From positions 62,001 to 126,000 of the forward strand of contig VDFB02114830.1 of NCBI GenBank assembly GCA_007258455.2: 64,000 nt of DNA, given 5' to 3'. The notes under the pieces are model-generated. The model saw only the letters and a list, made by a program, of their open reading frames with translations, was not told the origin of the DNA and did not search any database. The stretch is from Sequoia sempervirens (lineage: Eukaryota; Streptophyta; Pinopsida; Cupressales; Cupressaceae). The first letter of the stretch is position 1, and each line of letters starts with the position of its first letter. The position numbers were made by a program, and so were the translations under genes. Of this stretch, positions 23,190 to 35,324 are shown in pieces.

Positions 23190-24250
23190 GTAATCATCAT
23201 CATCATCATCATCATCATTATTTGCATTTGCATCATCTTGTGTCTTGTTGAAATGACTTCTTTTTTACTAACCGCAAGTTAACAAGGTACTATGACAGTT
23301 GATCATCATCACCATCATCATCATTGATCCTGCATCCAAAATCATTAGCATATCACATAAAGGAAACATACGCAATGCATTATAAGCAGGCTATCATAAA
23401 TATTCTTCATAAATATGTGCATCCATATCAGTGCATTTCACCCATTACATGGCATCTCATGGCATTATATCAATCATTACATAAACATTCATTTGCATTT
23501 CATAACCATTTCATATTACCATCTATCATATAAATCATCGCATAACATCTACAGAAGCATTTCATAATCATTTTTTGCATTGAAAAATATGTATATAAGC
23601 ATTTAATTCATTAGGCATACATACTTGCATAACATCATGAGATCACCACATTACATCTACATTGCACATCATTGCATCACTTTGCATCGCATACTCATAT
23701 CATTGCATCACATACATCATCATTTATTACGTTTAGGATAATAACACTGGTTATTCTAAGCATATCATAAAACCATCTCATTATGCATTAACACCATTTC
23801 ATTCGCATCATATTACGACCATCGCATTTCATGTTCCATATCATCTCATAGATAACATCATAAAACATTCATTGCATAAATCATTCCATATAGGCATAAA
23901 CGTACAAAATTCATATATGCATCCATTCATAAACATGTCATAAACATAATTTACATATCATTTTGCATGTGCACAATGGATCGTATCATTTCACAAATCA
24001 AACCATCACAATTGCATATCATAGGTTAACATAATATAGATCTATTAGTCATAATCATAATGCATATATCATTAGAAATAAATGCATCCATAAAGACATC
24101 ACTGCAAAGCATATAGAAATAAACCATCCATACATAAGGAACACATGGCATCACATCAAAATCGGCTCATATATATCATCAATAATGTCTCTGTCATAGT
24201 ACAAAGAATAAATTGGATCACTGTACATGTGTCAATCAATACAAAATGCC
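23190..24250 (+). repeat. CAT-rich imperfect simple-repeat tract
   Basis: It starts with an uninterrupted (ATC)n run at 23193-23219. It continues for about 1 kb with degenerate CATTACAT, CATCAT and CATAACAT words and almost no G on the plus strand. Confidence 0.7.
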
Positions 24251-24309
24251 CATCGAGCTATCAAAAATGAGCCCATAAGGCACAAGAAAAGTATATCATC
24301 ACATCTCAA

Positions 24310-26068
24310 TTAGGCCCAGTCTGTGTGAATGTTGCCCTCGCCCCTGTCACCGTGACCCTCTGCTAGTCTGTGGTTGGCCCGCTCTGAATACTTTGGGACC
24401 CACTCTGCCCTAGTTACGGCCTCGTGATAGGATCGCCGGTAGTACTCCGCCTCTCGGATAGCATCCCTGTAGGACCGAACGGATATTGTACCCTGCGAGG
24501 AGGAGGTTGTCATGCTCTCTATCTGTTGTCTGCGGCATAGCTCTGTGGCTGCCTATAGCTCTGCAACCTGTCTCTGCTGCATGATCTGATCTCTCTGCCC
24601 TAAGCTACTCTCTCTCAGCCCTTGCTTGATCTCTCTCTGCTGTCACTGCCTGGATCTGGGCCTGCAGCTGCACAATTAGTGCATCTTGAGCGTCTTCCTA
24701 TCCTATTGGCTATACCTGCGGCTGCACGTGAGGTTAATCCTCACTCTTGGCTCGTGGTGGTGGGACTGGCGGCTCCTGCTGCTGATCCTGCATGTGTACA
24801 TCCCCATGACCTGGCGAGACTGGGGGCACAACTAGTGGATCCTGCCAAATATCAACCCTCTGTCCTCGCCCTCATCCTCTCCCTCTTCCCCTAACTCTGT
24901 GCGGATCTAGGTCCTCATCTGGGATGGTCAATCGAAGTGGAGGTCTGAACTAGTCCCTGTAGGCGTGAGTGGCATTAGGATCCACTAGGCCCTAATCATA
25001 AGTCCACGGTCGGGCTACCAAATGTCGAAAGCTGTCAACTACCTCAGAGGTAGGAATACCATGTCCCTATGACACCTGTGTCATGCTGTGAGCAAAGATA
25101 GCTACATAGTCGTCATCAGGCCAATCTTGTGGCTCTCTGAACTGAGGCTGCACGTGCCTAGGCAGGTACCTCTCGATCATCATATGCTCCCACCCCTGCA
25201 TGTATTGGTCCTGGAAATAATAAAAAAGTTGATCGGCATCATCAGTCCATCCAGGCCGAACAAAGTACTGTCTCTAAGTAAAAACTAGCATCTCGTCCAG
25301 GACCCACCACCAGTAGGGGATCCCATGCTCACCAATGTGTGTAAAGGACACACCGCCTCTGTATCGTGCCACGAGGGCATTATCTGGCCCCATAGGAACT
25401 AGAACGACCTGTGGCCGTAGCACAGAAATGTGCTCCCACGCCCAGACATGAAGCAAAGTCACTCTCACCCCCAACGCTCTGTCGTTCATATACACGTACT
25501 CGTGTAGGTCCCTGTAAAGCAAGGCTAGAAGAACAGGTCCCCATGCGAAGCGAACCAGCCTGTCTTGAACCATCCATTCCTAGCAATATCCCCAGCCGAG
25601 ACTAAAATATCGCCCTCGTCTGTCTAAGGCAATAAGACCTGAAATGATAGTTGCAACTGCCCAGCAGTAGGGAGGTGTTATGACCCAATATCGCTCTAGC
25701 TCTATCTGTCCCTCATAGAAGATAATGTCTCATGTGGCGAGGACTCTGTAGCAGCTCTCACGCCCCTCATCCATATCAAATATCGCTCATCAGCCATGAA
25801 TAGGCAATCATAGAATGCACCAAACGTCCTCTAGAGTGACAGTGGTCTTGCTAGTGGGGAGATGAAATGATGATGTTTCGTTGTGCCACCTCTTGGTCAG
25901 CGCTGATAACATCCTAAGGTGAGTGCGCATGGGCGCTGTGTACACAATGTGCCATAATCTTGCAACTCTCAGTTGATCCTGGTCTCTGTCGCTCAAGTCC
26001 CGTAGGATGCTCGCCAAATCTCGTGACTGATGCTCTGAAAAGTAGAGCTCCCTCGTCGCATCCTGCAT
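24310..26068 (-). pseudogene. Antisense plant mobile domain (PMD) gene inside the Tat-like element
   Basis: Read on the minus strand from the ATG at 26068, a single frame runs past 24600 with about ten in-frame stops, most of them one transition from Gln or Arg. It shows the hallmarks of the plant mobile domain: LSALTKRWHNETSSFHLP, TVTLEDVW, the LPIHG box (near 25800, just after a stop), FAWGPVLLALLYRDL, LLHVWAWEHISVLRP (25440-25490) and YLPRHVQPQF (near 25150). A Pro-rich linker and a Gln/Glu/Arg-rich, probably coiled-coil C-terminus follow (24500-24700), with one frameshift. PMDs occur in plant MAIN/MAIL proteins linked to silencing and in transposons. Extra ORFs, some antisense, are known in Tat elements. 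The role is unproven, and this copy is decayed. Confidence 0.8.
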
Positions 26069-26430
26069 CCAGGAAGGTCAATGTATTAAAATTTTTGAAA
26101 AATTCCTGTCGAACGCTCCAGAAACGTCCCCAGCGGCGCAGTTTGTGATGGTGTCATAGTTTGATTTTACTCAAACTCTAACATTCGAGCCCAAAAAAGT
26201 GCAAAATGGCGCCGCCGCGGTGCGCTTTCCTTTCTAGCGTCGCAATTTGGGTGAAATGGGCGACACTGTGTCATAGTTTATCAAATTAGTCCGCCGAGCC
26301 CGAGCCCAGCATCAGAGTTTGTAAACTCCAAACTGCACCGTTGCGGCGCAAAACTGCACCGCGCAGCACAGTTTGAATGTCGAGCAGCGCTATATAGCGC
26401 CACTGGAGGCGAGCTACTCCTTTAAAGCAA
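26069..26430. other. CpG-containing, repeat-worded segment upstream of the antisense gene
   Basis: This stretch is far richer in G+C and CpG than its surroundings. It is built from recurring words such as GCGGCGCAGTTTG, GCGTCGCA and GCGACACTG, and contains GCGCTATATAGCGCCACTGGA (26386-26406). It lies directly upstream of the antisense start codon, so it could be that gene's promoter or 5' UTR. That is inference from position only. Confidence 0.4.
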
Positions 26431-26981
26431 AAAATAAGGCATTAAATGAAAAAATGAAGCTTCGATAAGGGTCACATACTGATGCCCTGATGTCAAGTGC
26501 CCGCTGGTATGTCCGAACTCGATCAGTGATGTGTAGGGGAAGCTATCGTTGTGCCATATCGCCAGAGAGTTAGAGCTCAAATCTTAAGGTTGCTAGCGGA
26601 GGTGTGTGAAAATGACTTGAAAAGTGACCCCTCGGGCCCCCTTTAAGCCTAAGAATTAGGGTTTTTTCACCATATTTAGCCATCCTGCTAGGGTTTTGGA
26701 CCCCCGAACCTATTTTTGTCTGTTTGAGGCTTGTTTTTCATCATTTTATCGCGTTTAGACACGTTTTTAGCCTCTCGGACCCCTTTCAGACCTATCAGAT
26801 ACATTGTCAGCTTTTTTCGCAAGATCACCCAAAAAAAAAATCTTCTGATCTCTCGAGGGGGCATTATATTGGCATATTCTCTTCCGCCAGGCAACAATGG
26901 GGCAAGTTTTTAAATATCAAAAAAATTGGCTTTGATTGAGATCATTTATTCTTTGAACCAACGCAACGAGTGCATTACTTC

Positions 26982-26995
26982 AAAGAGGAGCAAAA
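26982..26995 (+). promoter_or_regulatory. Polypurine tract
   Basis: AAAGAGGAGCAAAA, a run with only one pyrimidine, ends immediately before the 3' LTR. It is the expected primer for plus-strand DNA synthesis. Confidence 0.75.
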
Positions 26996-28267
26996 TGCAG
27001 ACACATAAAATATACTGATTGACATCGTGCATCTGATCCTGACTTACTAACATTGTTTCTTCCTAAATCATCCCTTGGTCTAATCATTTAATCAGACCTC
27101 CTTATCTAATTAAATTCATCAATATTCCTCTCTTAATTAAATAAATCATTTTATCTAATCAAGTCATCTCTTTTGTTAATTAAATCAATCCATCTAATCT
27201 AATTATCCCTATTTAATTAAATAATCAATTTATTTGATTAAATCTCTAAAGTTTGTCCATTAAATTAAATAAATTAAAACCTTATTTGATTTAATCTAAC
27301 ACCATCTCTTTTAATTAAATAAATCAAAATCCTTATTTAATTAATATCTTGTCATATTCCTCTCTTATTTGATTTAAATTAATCTATAAATTTGAGTCAA
27401 ATAGGTCACATCATCTAACCTCTCTCATTAAATTAATTAACCCTTTATTAATTTAATCTCATCTCATGTCCCATCCTCTAGATAATGCAAGTTGCACATG
27501 AAAATAGATTTAATTCATTTATTAAATCTCTATTTTCCTCACAAGGCATCTTTTAGAATATTCTCTCAATTTGAATTCAAAAATTCCAAGTCAGCATGTA
27601 CATCCAACAAGGCAATAACTTCATCTTACATGTCCTTTGCCTTGAGCCAAGTGGCATTTATTGCATTTTCCCTTCCCTCTTGCATGTCATTTCAAAAAAT
27701 TTGAATTTCAAATATTTGCATTTAATGGCACAAACCCCAAATATTGCACATCCTTCATCCATTCATAGCTTGAAAAGTGGCACGTTGACATTGGTTGCAT
27801 GTTAGTCCCACATTGCTAAAATTTGGACATTCATCCATCTTGGAATTCTATAAATAAAGAGCTCATATCCTCATTTGATCATCCACAATCCATGAAAAGT
27901 TACCATGCTAAAATACTTAGCCATTTCCATTCATCGATCTTGAGTTCTTAGTTAGGTTATTGCAGATTTTGGCTTGGAGCTCTCACCATTCATCATCAAG
28001 TCAACATATCGAAGCTTGCATCATTGGAGTTGGGAAAGGGCCAATTTTCACATCAAATTGGCACCAATTCCCCCATGGGAACATGAGTTTGCACATCTAA
28101 TTAGGATTTAATCTTTGTTTTGTCATTTCCTTTATGTTCTTTGATATTTTATTCCTAGTTTGAATGTTGTAAGTGGATTTCATGGGGAATCCTTGTTTTG
28201 GCTTGCATTTCCTTGTTTAACTTGTTTACTCATGTTGTTTGGTAGGTACCAAGGTTGGGTTCGCACA
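26996..28267 (+). repeat. 3' LTR of the Tat-like element
   Basis: This 1272 bp LTR begins TGCAGACACA and ends TTCGCACA, and aligns along its full length with 8974-10269. The differences from the 5' LTR measure the age of the insertion. The TATA-like box is kept at 27849-27856. Confidence 0.92.
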
Positions 28268-31200
28268 GGTAGTATCCAATCAAGGGAAGCAAAATTTTAG
28301 CTTATCCTTTTAGTCCCAAAAAATGGATAAGTATCTCATAATTCTTTCCATTAACTTATGCAATTCAACAATTGAGAAACCAAAGAGATTTGTCAATTGT
28401 TGCAGCCTCCTTTCACAAAAATCAACACTTAAGCAATGTGCAAATAAAATCTCCAACACAAGAATATTTATTTAGATTTAAAGAAATGTTGGAAGTCTAC
28501 AAGTCCAAAAAATCAACAATTAAATTGAATCCATTGAAAGCTCCATCTACAACAACAATCATCTAAAGGAAAGATAAGAACAAATATGAAAAGTTTCTAC
28601 AAAGTTCTGGAAATGGACCAAAAATAAACTACAACTCCACAAAGTTACATGGTACAACAGCAAAAACGTTTTCTCAAACTTTTGGACATGGAGATTGGGG
28701 TGCCTAAATGCTCTCCTTCACTCTTCTGCTTGTTTTTTATCTCCTTTTCCATCCCAAAGCTTCTAAAACCCGTCACTTTCTTCTTGTCATTGCTCCCTCA
28801 TTCGTATGAATTTTCTAAAATGGTTTTTGAGTTTTACGTGTCTCCTTCCCAACTTTTTGCAACATTTTGAATTTTCCATTTTTTTAAGAAATGAGAAAGT
28901 TATGCCTAGTTTACTGAGATTAGGTCTCATAGTTATAACCCAAACAAACCCCCTCTCCCTAAAATTCCAGTCAAACATCCAAAATGCTCATTACTCCTTC
29001 TCGGGCGTGGGTATCATGCATTCAACTCCTTGATTGTTTTTCTTGGAAAAATTCAAACCTTTTTCCCAAATTGGCACCCACTAGCTCTTTCCTACAGCTC
29101 CACTCCCAACCACCAAGCACCATTGGAAAAAATTTATTTCAATTCTTCAATTTAATCCTAAGAGTTACAAAGTAATAAAAAAATCATTCTCCCAACCTAG
29201 GTGTGGGACTTTGTAACATCTCATATGTAATTTGAATTTACATCAAATGCATTGCATTTAAAATTCATTCCAAACAAAAGTGTAGGAAAGGGGGTCCCAT
29301 TACAAATAGCTGAAGGAAAAAAAGAAGAAATAGTTCATGCTTGCAAGACCATCAACACACCAAAATTTAAAAAGGAAAAATAAAATGATTTTTTTTGTTG
29401 TGCAGGATTTCTCTTCACCCCTGATGCTCTTACATCATTAACAAAATAAGGTGAACTTCAATAACATGACATATTTAGAAAAAGAGGTATTGGATTAAAC
29501 CCCATAAACATTATTTTAAAGCAAATGAGAAAGAAGCCCCTTCCAAAGCTGTAACCAAGCACAAGACATCAAAATAATAATAAAAGAAAGAAGCTTGTAG
29601 AAAGTTCCTAGCATTCTAAAAAGTGCATTTTTTTTACAATTATAATACAAATTTTCATCACAATTCAAAGTGAAGAGAAGGTTGACTTTGGAGGAGATAT
29701 TTCATTAATCATTTTTTTATTCTTCATGGTGGAGTGCTTCCACTAATGTTTCTATGTTCAAAACATTAATTCAAGATTTAAGGATAGTTGGCCTTTCAAA
29801 TATTATAGCACCATTTAGAGTTTGAAACTTATTAGCAAGGAGTAGTATTTTGTAAAAACTAAAAACTCATTTGGCTTGACTTGTAATAGAAGAAACATCA
29901 ATTCATGTGTATCTTGAGATTTTCTTCATCAAGTCTTCGAGTTCAATTGAAGAGAATGGTACTATTGCCAATAACATGGTTGCTTTGAATAGTAAAATAT
30001 GGACTAACACTCTATAATAACCCCACTATTCTCAAATCTTGCAAAAGCCAGAGTGGATAATTTTCTAAAGGATTTTTTAAAACTTAAAACTTGAATGTCA
30101 TGGACCTTAAATCTATTTTGTAGATTGATCATAATTTAGTAGATCTTGATATCTAAATGTACATCTATGATAAAGAATGATAATTCAATGTGTGTTAACT
30201 TATTAAAATTTGATTATGATTAAGACTTGAAAGATTATAATCCTAACCTTGTGATTGCTCCATGATAAATATGAATGGAATGTTTCACTTAGAAAAATCA
30301 ATTAAATCAGGATGTTTTTTAAATTGTTTCCTTAAAGGTAATTCAAACTTAACATTAGGCCCAAGTATTTAACAACTTATCTAACATTTGATTGTTTATC
30401 TTGACTATCAAGCTAGAAATTGATAAAAATGCAGTTCTCAAACTAATTTCAAAAGACACAATGTTCCTCGATGTGTTGTTGAGTATGTAGATCCATTACT
30501 TGCATGGAAAAAACCAACCAAGTAGAAGGAGGTATATACTACTAAGAACTTGGATTGATGATAGATGGCAGTGCATGAGTAGCCCTGCAAAGGAAAAATA
30601 GACTGACCAAGTGTCAATTAAGAAGTCAGCTGCCAATAGTTAAGGATAGCATGAGCTAACTAATTGCAAGAAGTAATGCATAGGAGTGAGTAATCTTAGG
30701 TAATTTCATGTACTTGGGAAGAGGTAAAAACCACCCACCCAATTGTACCACCAAGAAAATGACCAATTAAACCAAGACAAGAACTTGCATGACACAAGGA
30801 GCCTTGAAAAAAAAAATCCTTAACACAAGAAACATTATGAGTAATTGTTCTAAGGAAATTAATGTACTAACCTCATCAACCAATAAGGCCTAAGAGGGAG
30901 GAGCTCAAAACACTATAAATATCAAAAGAGACCACTAGAAGAAGGTTGGTGCAATGAAAGGCACAAACACAAAAGTTGTGAAAACAAAGGAAAGGAAATT
31001 ATATAAAATAGGTAAAATTGAAGAGGCATTAGTCTTAAGGTATGTGTCCATGATTGTTTTAGTAATGTTTAAAACCAATTGGTCTATGGATAAGTGTATG
31101 TACATGTGTTTATGTACTATGTGAGTCTTGTATGAGTTTGGTGGGTATGATTTGTTTGTGTATGTGGGTACAACTAAATTCATAAAAATGAGTTATGTGC

Positions 31201-32413
31201 ATCCCCAAGAAAAGTTGTGAATTGTTGAGTACACAAAGCAATGGGTACAAGATAATTTTGATATATCACTAGGAAATTGGGATAGGATAAATATACTAAA
31301 TAGTGGGATAAGCTTAGTTTGATACATAGTTGCAATGGGGACAAAATCTACATGAAGGTTGTGATTGCAATAGTTAGGAATTGTTGAGAAGATACTTGAA
31401 GATGAGTCTTTTCTATGTGTGTACATGTAATATGTGTGTTCCCAATATTGATCTAAATGTTGTTTCTGATGTGCTTGAATTGTGTGAAAGATTATGTGTT
31501 GGTAGTAGTTTGCAAGTATTTATCTTGAGGTAAATGTATAGTGGAAAAGAGGCTTGATACTTGGTTTGGTTTCCAGGACTAGGTAAATGCTTCCCAATAA
31601 TCAAAATTTTGGTATCTAATCCATATATTTTGGGTTGGAATTTTTTAACCCTAATTAGGATAAATCATATCCAAAACCATAGTTAATGAAGAAAAAGACA
31701 ATCAATCCAAAAAACCTTTTCAATGATGTAACTACAAAAATATGAAAAGCTTAATGTATTGGGATTAATTGGGTACAAATTCTCACCATCCTTTGCATCA
31801 AATAAATTACTTTGATTTGTCCTTCGAGTATAGTCAATATCACCTAAAGACTGAGAGACTTCATCAAGATTTCTCTTCAAATAAATTTATTTTCCCTCCA
31901 CACAATGATATTCATTCTGTCCATAGATTGTCTTAACCTTATTCAACCTTGAAATAGGAAACTTCCTCATATTCAATGCCATTGCCACAGTTTCATGACC
32001 ATTAGATACAACAGACCCCTCCATCATTCCCTTTGGTGAAAAATATTGCAATTGAGATTCTAATTTCAGTCGGCCTTCATTAGGTGATCTTTGTCACCTA
32101 ACAACACAGTAACCAAAGAATTTGTAGGAAAGTATAGATACCCAAAATAAAATAATCACTAGCACCATGAAAAATGAATTACCTCAAAATTCTACATAAA
32201 TCATGGCATGTTATCAATGATGTTGATGAGAAAATTGGGAGGATAATATTACAAATATCGACCACAACAAAAAACAATTCAAAGAAGAGGAAAACCAAGA
32301 CTAGTCTCCATGTAGTAGCTACTTCAATCTATTCACAATAAACAAAAAATAGATCTAAACATATCAAGGTTTCATAGCTACAAGATTTGTGAGCCTGACA
32401 TAATGAATGGTGG
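28268..32413. other. Copy A block: intergenic remainder of the duplicated unit
   Basis: This block is collinear with 46864-51163 of copy B. No complete gene is visible. The only coding-like piece is a 241 bp minus-strand segment (31787-32027). Relative to copy B, 120 bp are missing at 31540, between two AGTGG words. Confidence 0.7.
31787..32027 (-). pseudogene. Possible exon fragment, copy A (one stop)
   Basis: From ATGATGGAG the frame reads MMEGSVVS, ALNMRKFPISRLNKVKT, DEVSQSLGDI and FDAKDG, then GTGAGA, which resembles a splice donor. The homologous segment in copy B (50523-50763) has exactly the same length and no stop. Here a TAA interrupts it near codon 47. The product is not recognised. 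It may be a leftover exon of a gene lost before the duplication, or a chance frame. Confidence 0.3.
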
Positions 32414-32811
32414 CCATCAATGAATCAAATCTAGAGATACTCCATTTACTGCAAAGATAAAAATACCATCTACCACAAGTGAAGATTTTTTGACCTGATG
32501 AAATTTTTATTGAAAGTTGTGTCAGAGATGGTTTAATAGTGGTTGAAAGATAGTTTAATATTGCAAGATAGGTTTGTTGATGATTTATGGACTGACAAGT
32601 CCAAAGGGGAAGCCTATTGGCTAACAACCTCTTCATAACTTTTTGAAAACCTTTGAGGACTCTTGATCTCCTTGAAGACTCTTGAGGTTCATTTTGTAGA
32701 TTTTTCTTATCGAGGATATTGTATATTATTATTTGCAGCTCTCTTGCATGTGGAAGGTGTCTGTTTTCATTGTTTGATCCTATGGCTCATGTTTTTCTCA
32801 CAATTCTAACA

Positions 32812-32822
32812 TGGTATTAGAG
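32812..32822 (+). promoter_or_regulatory. Primer binding site, initiator-Met tRNA type
   Basis: TGGTATTAGAG directly follows the CA end of the truncated 5' LTR. The standard site is TGGTATCAGAGC. Confidence 0.7.
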
Positions 32823-34921
32823 TGAGGATTCAACAAAACCCTTCTCGATTGATGAGGCTTTTCTTCAACTAGGGTTACAAGGCTTCAAATCTAGATTCTC
32901 CATTATTTTTTTGTAATTTTTGAAGGTGGGAGAATTTTACGTGCATTTTGATGTGAAAAGGACCTCATCATTGCGTTCAAGAGGATGATTTAATGAAGTT
33001 TGACTATAAATTCACCCATATTCCTTGTTGAAAGCTTATCAGGCAAAAAAAATGGTACAAGGGCCATACTATGGAAAGGTACGATGATTTTTTTTAAAAA
33101 AAATTAAAATAATTTTTTTAAATTGTTTATTTTTTAATTTTTAAATGAAAATAGAACAATTAAAAAGTTGAGGGTTGAATTTTTTGTGGGGCGACGTATT
33201 TATTTTGGGGCACATTGTTTGAGGGTACTCACAAGTACCTACCTTGCAGGCTTGCAAGCCTCTTTTCCCATGTTTTTGGGGTCTTATTCCTAGGCTAGTG
33301 ACCCCTACCAAGTTGTTTGATATATTTTCACCATCAAAGGTGCTTCCTATGCCACCTGATGGCTCCACAAAATCCCAAGCGACAACTTTTTCATATTTTT
33401 GGCATGCTTTGTCTTTTTCAACAATTGCTACCTTTTTCAGCATCTACTGCCTTTTTCGACAAGTGCATCAAACCATTTTTTTGAATATTTTGGCACTTTT
33501 TGGTATATTCCATTCACCTCTTTTTTCTATAGGGGCCAATTTTTTTTTTGAACATAGATGAATATTTTGTAGAATATTTTGCTGACATTAGTGGTATGAT
33601 CAGTAAGGCAGGGCCTCTTCAAGCCCCCTTTGGCCCTAAAGGAATAGTTTTTTTCTTTTGGCCATAATTTGGATATACGATATCAAAATTGGGCGAATGA
33701 GATATTGTTGGAACTCTGGTTCCATCAACTTTTTAGTGGTGTGGTTTTCATCACCATTTTTTGTTTTTGGTGTATTCTATAGCCTATTAAAGTTAGAGGT
33801 GATGCTTTCACTCTCGAGCTCATAACTTTTGACTTGTTTCTCCATTTTCCACGATTCCAGTGGCATTAGGACAGTCTCTCAAAGCTCTTTATATCCATCC
33901 ATGTACTTTTTCTATAATCATCTCTAGGCACATTCTCCTTAGTTTTTTATGTTTTCACACTCTAATGAATTACTTGGACATTTTAGCTCCTCAAAACTTC
34001 CTTTTTGCATGGGATGACTCATTTTTGGTTATTCTACATGTATTTCTAGTATTTTGTCATATTTGGCCATTGTAGACATCTTTTGCATGTAATTTATCTT
34101 TTGTAGATACATTGAGATAAAGTATCATTCTTGTGTATAATTTTTGGGGATTTTGCACTTGCTCTATAATAAAAAATGCCATGGGGTTGTGTAGAATTTT
34201 TTTTTATCACACTTTTGTCAAGTGAGTGTCCCTTCCACAACAGTAGTGAATCCTACGGATTCTTTCCTCAGGCATGTGTGTCTTTGTTTGCACACGCTTT
34301 TATATGTAGGTACTCTTTTGTTCATGTTTAGATGTTCTTGTTTCTCCTACATGCACTTCTTGGTGGTCAGCACACAATTTCAGTGGATCTGTCTTGGCTC
34401 TCCCTTATCAGCATTATGGGAGGTTTCTACTATTGGTGTTAATACTTCCTTGGTTTCATTTTTTGGAGTGATCTATGTATCTAGTTCTTGTTCTTAAGTA
34501 CTATGAAGATGCAAAAATTGGTTACCTATACATTTCAGTGAGATGGAGCATTTACCATATGGAAACTCTTTCATTCATGTTTTTGGAGGTTATTCATTTC
34601 AACACTATATCAATCATCTTTCAACAGTTTTCTACAAGTTTGTTGTGCTTCAATAATGTTCAACATGTTCCCTTTTTTTTGGGACATTGTTTTGGTTGGA
34701 GCCTTCTTAGTCCATCACATTGTTTTGGAGGATTTTCAATCTTTGATTCACCTTTCTCTCTTTTGGAGGGGATCTTTTCCCATGTGGTTTTCTCCTTTTC
34801 TCTAGTTGTGAGAGATTAGACTGTTTGTACATGGGTACACCACCAAGCCTTGTTTGTTGGGACCCATCATGTATTCTCTTTTTAGGGTTTTTAGCTACTC
34901 CTTAAGTTCATCTTAAGGGGG

Positions 34922-35321
34922 TGTTAGAGTAATCATGAGAACTAGCTAATAATTAATTAATCTTTAATTGTTTATTAGTCTAATTTATTCCCATGCACTT
35001 AAGCTAAACTTAGGAGTATTTTTTCATGTTAATCATAGGGATATTATCAAATCATTCTATCTCATTGCATGAGATGTTGACACTTGTCATGATCCAGTCC
35101 CTTTCTCATTTAGGGTTGCTCCTATATAGCTTACTCAAACCTCATTGTATTATAATAACCTCTTCATAACTTTTTGAAAACCTTTGAGGACTCTTGAGGT
35201 TAATTCTATAGATTTTTCTTATTAAGGATATTGCATATTATTGTTTGCAACTCTCTTGCATAGAAGGTGTCTTTGTTCATTGTTTGATCCTGTGGATTGT
35301 GCTTTTTCCACAATTCTAACA
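34922..35321 (+). repeat. 3' LTR of the first LARD-like element
   Basis: A 400 bp LTR with TGTTAGAG...TTCTAACA ends, preceded by a G-rich polypurine tract. Diverged relatives of its first 230 bp lie at 7820-8035 and 45752-45931. Confidence 0.8.
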
Positions 35322-35324
35322 ACA

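Larger units (their letters stand above)
21301..24309 (+). other. Non-coding spacer between pol and the antisense gene
   Basis: No coding frame is supported. Three textures follow one another: A-rich repeats of the type AAAATCCAAAAACATC (21310-22360), a mixed segment (22360-23180), and a CAT-rich tract (23190-24250). Long spacers with simple repeats are typical of large Tat elements. Confidence 0.65.
8974..28267 (+). mobile_element. Ty3/gypsy LTR retrotransposon of Tat type, 19.3 kb, dead
   Basis: Two long direct repeats starting TG and ending CA enclose gag, protease, RT, two RNase H domains and integrase in Ty3/gypsy order, plus a long spacer with an antisense PMD pseudogene. The size, the second RNase H domain, the DGGAG protease and the extra ORF between pol and the 3' LTR all fit the Tat lineage, which includes Ogre and Retand. 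Copy B preserves the empty site with a single GGTAG (46864-46868). Here the flanks are GGCAA (8969-8973) and GGTAG (28268-28272), a 5-bp target duplication with two transitions. The coding region carries many stops, several frameshifts and two catalytic mutations, so the copy cannot move by itself. Confidence 0.9.
1555..32413. repeat. Segmental duplication, copy A (interrupted)
   Basis: Blocks 1555-1810, 3553-3783, 7230-8973 and 28268-32413 match, in the same order and orientation, the continuous block 43421-51164. The match is close, with scattered substitutions and small indels. The gaps between the copy A blocks are exactly the foldback element, the LINE and the Tat-like LTR element. Copy A is therefore a direct copy of the ZIP-containing unit that was later broken up. 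Sequences on both outer sides (left of 1555, right of 32413) do not match the flanks of copy B. Confidence 0.88.
32624..35321 (+). mobile_element. Non-autonomous LTR retrotransposon (LARD-like), 5' LTR truncated
   Basis: The 3' LTR (34922-35321) starts TGTTAGAG and ends TTCTAACA. The last about 186 bp of the same LTR appear at 32624-32811, immediately followed by TGGTATTAGAG, a one-mismatch match to the start of the initiator-Met tRNA primer site. The 2.1 kb interior ends in a purine tract (CTTAAGGGGG). It contains no recognisable gag or pol. The interior is homologous to that of the element at 58369-61993, so the two form a family that must depend on enzymes from elsewhere. The PBS and PPT are those common in Ty1/copia elements. 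Confidence 0.78.

Noticed and set aside
23190..24250. CAT-rich tract as a His-rich coding region
   Set aside because: No long open frame. The repeats drift in all frames and the tract is within a non-coding spacer.
30935..31604. Minus-strand frames of 63-82 codons
   Set aside because: They are interrupted or changed in copy B and consist of T/G-rich plus-strand sequence without domain features.
33060..33180. A/T homopolymer runs as the poly(A) tail of a retrogene
   Set aside because: They are inside the LARD-like interior with no coding sequence upstream.
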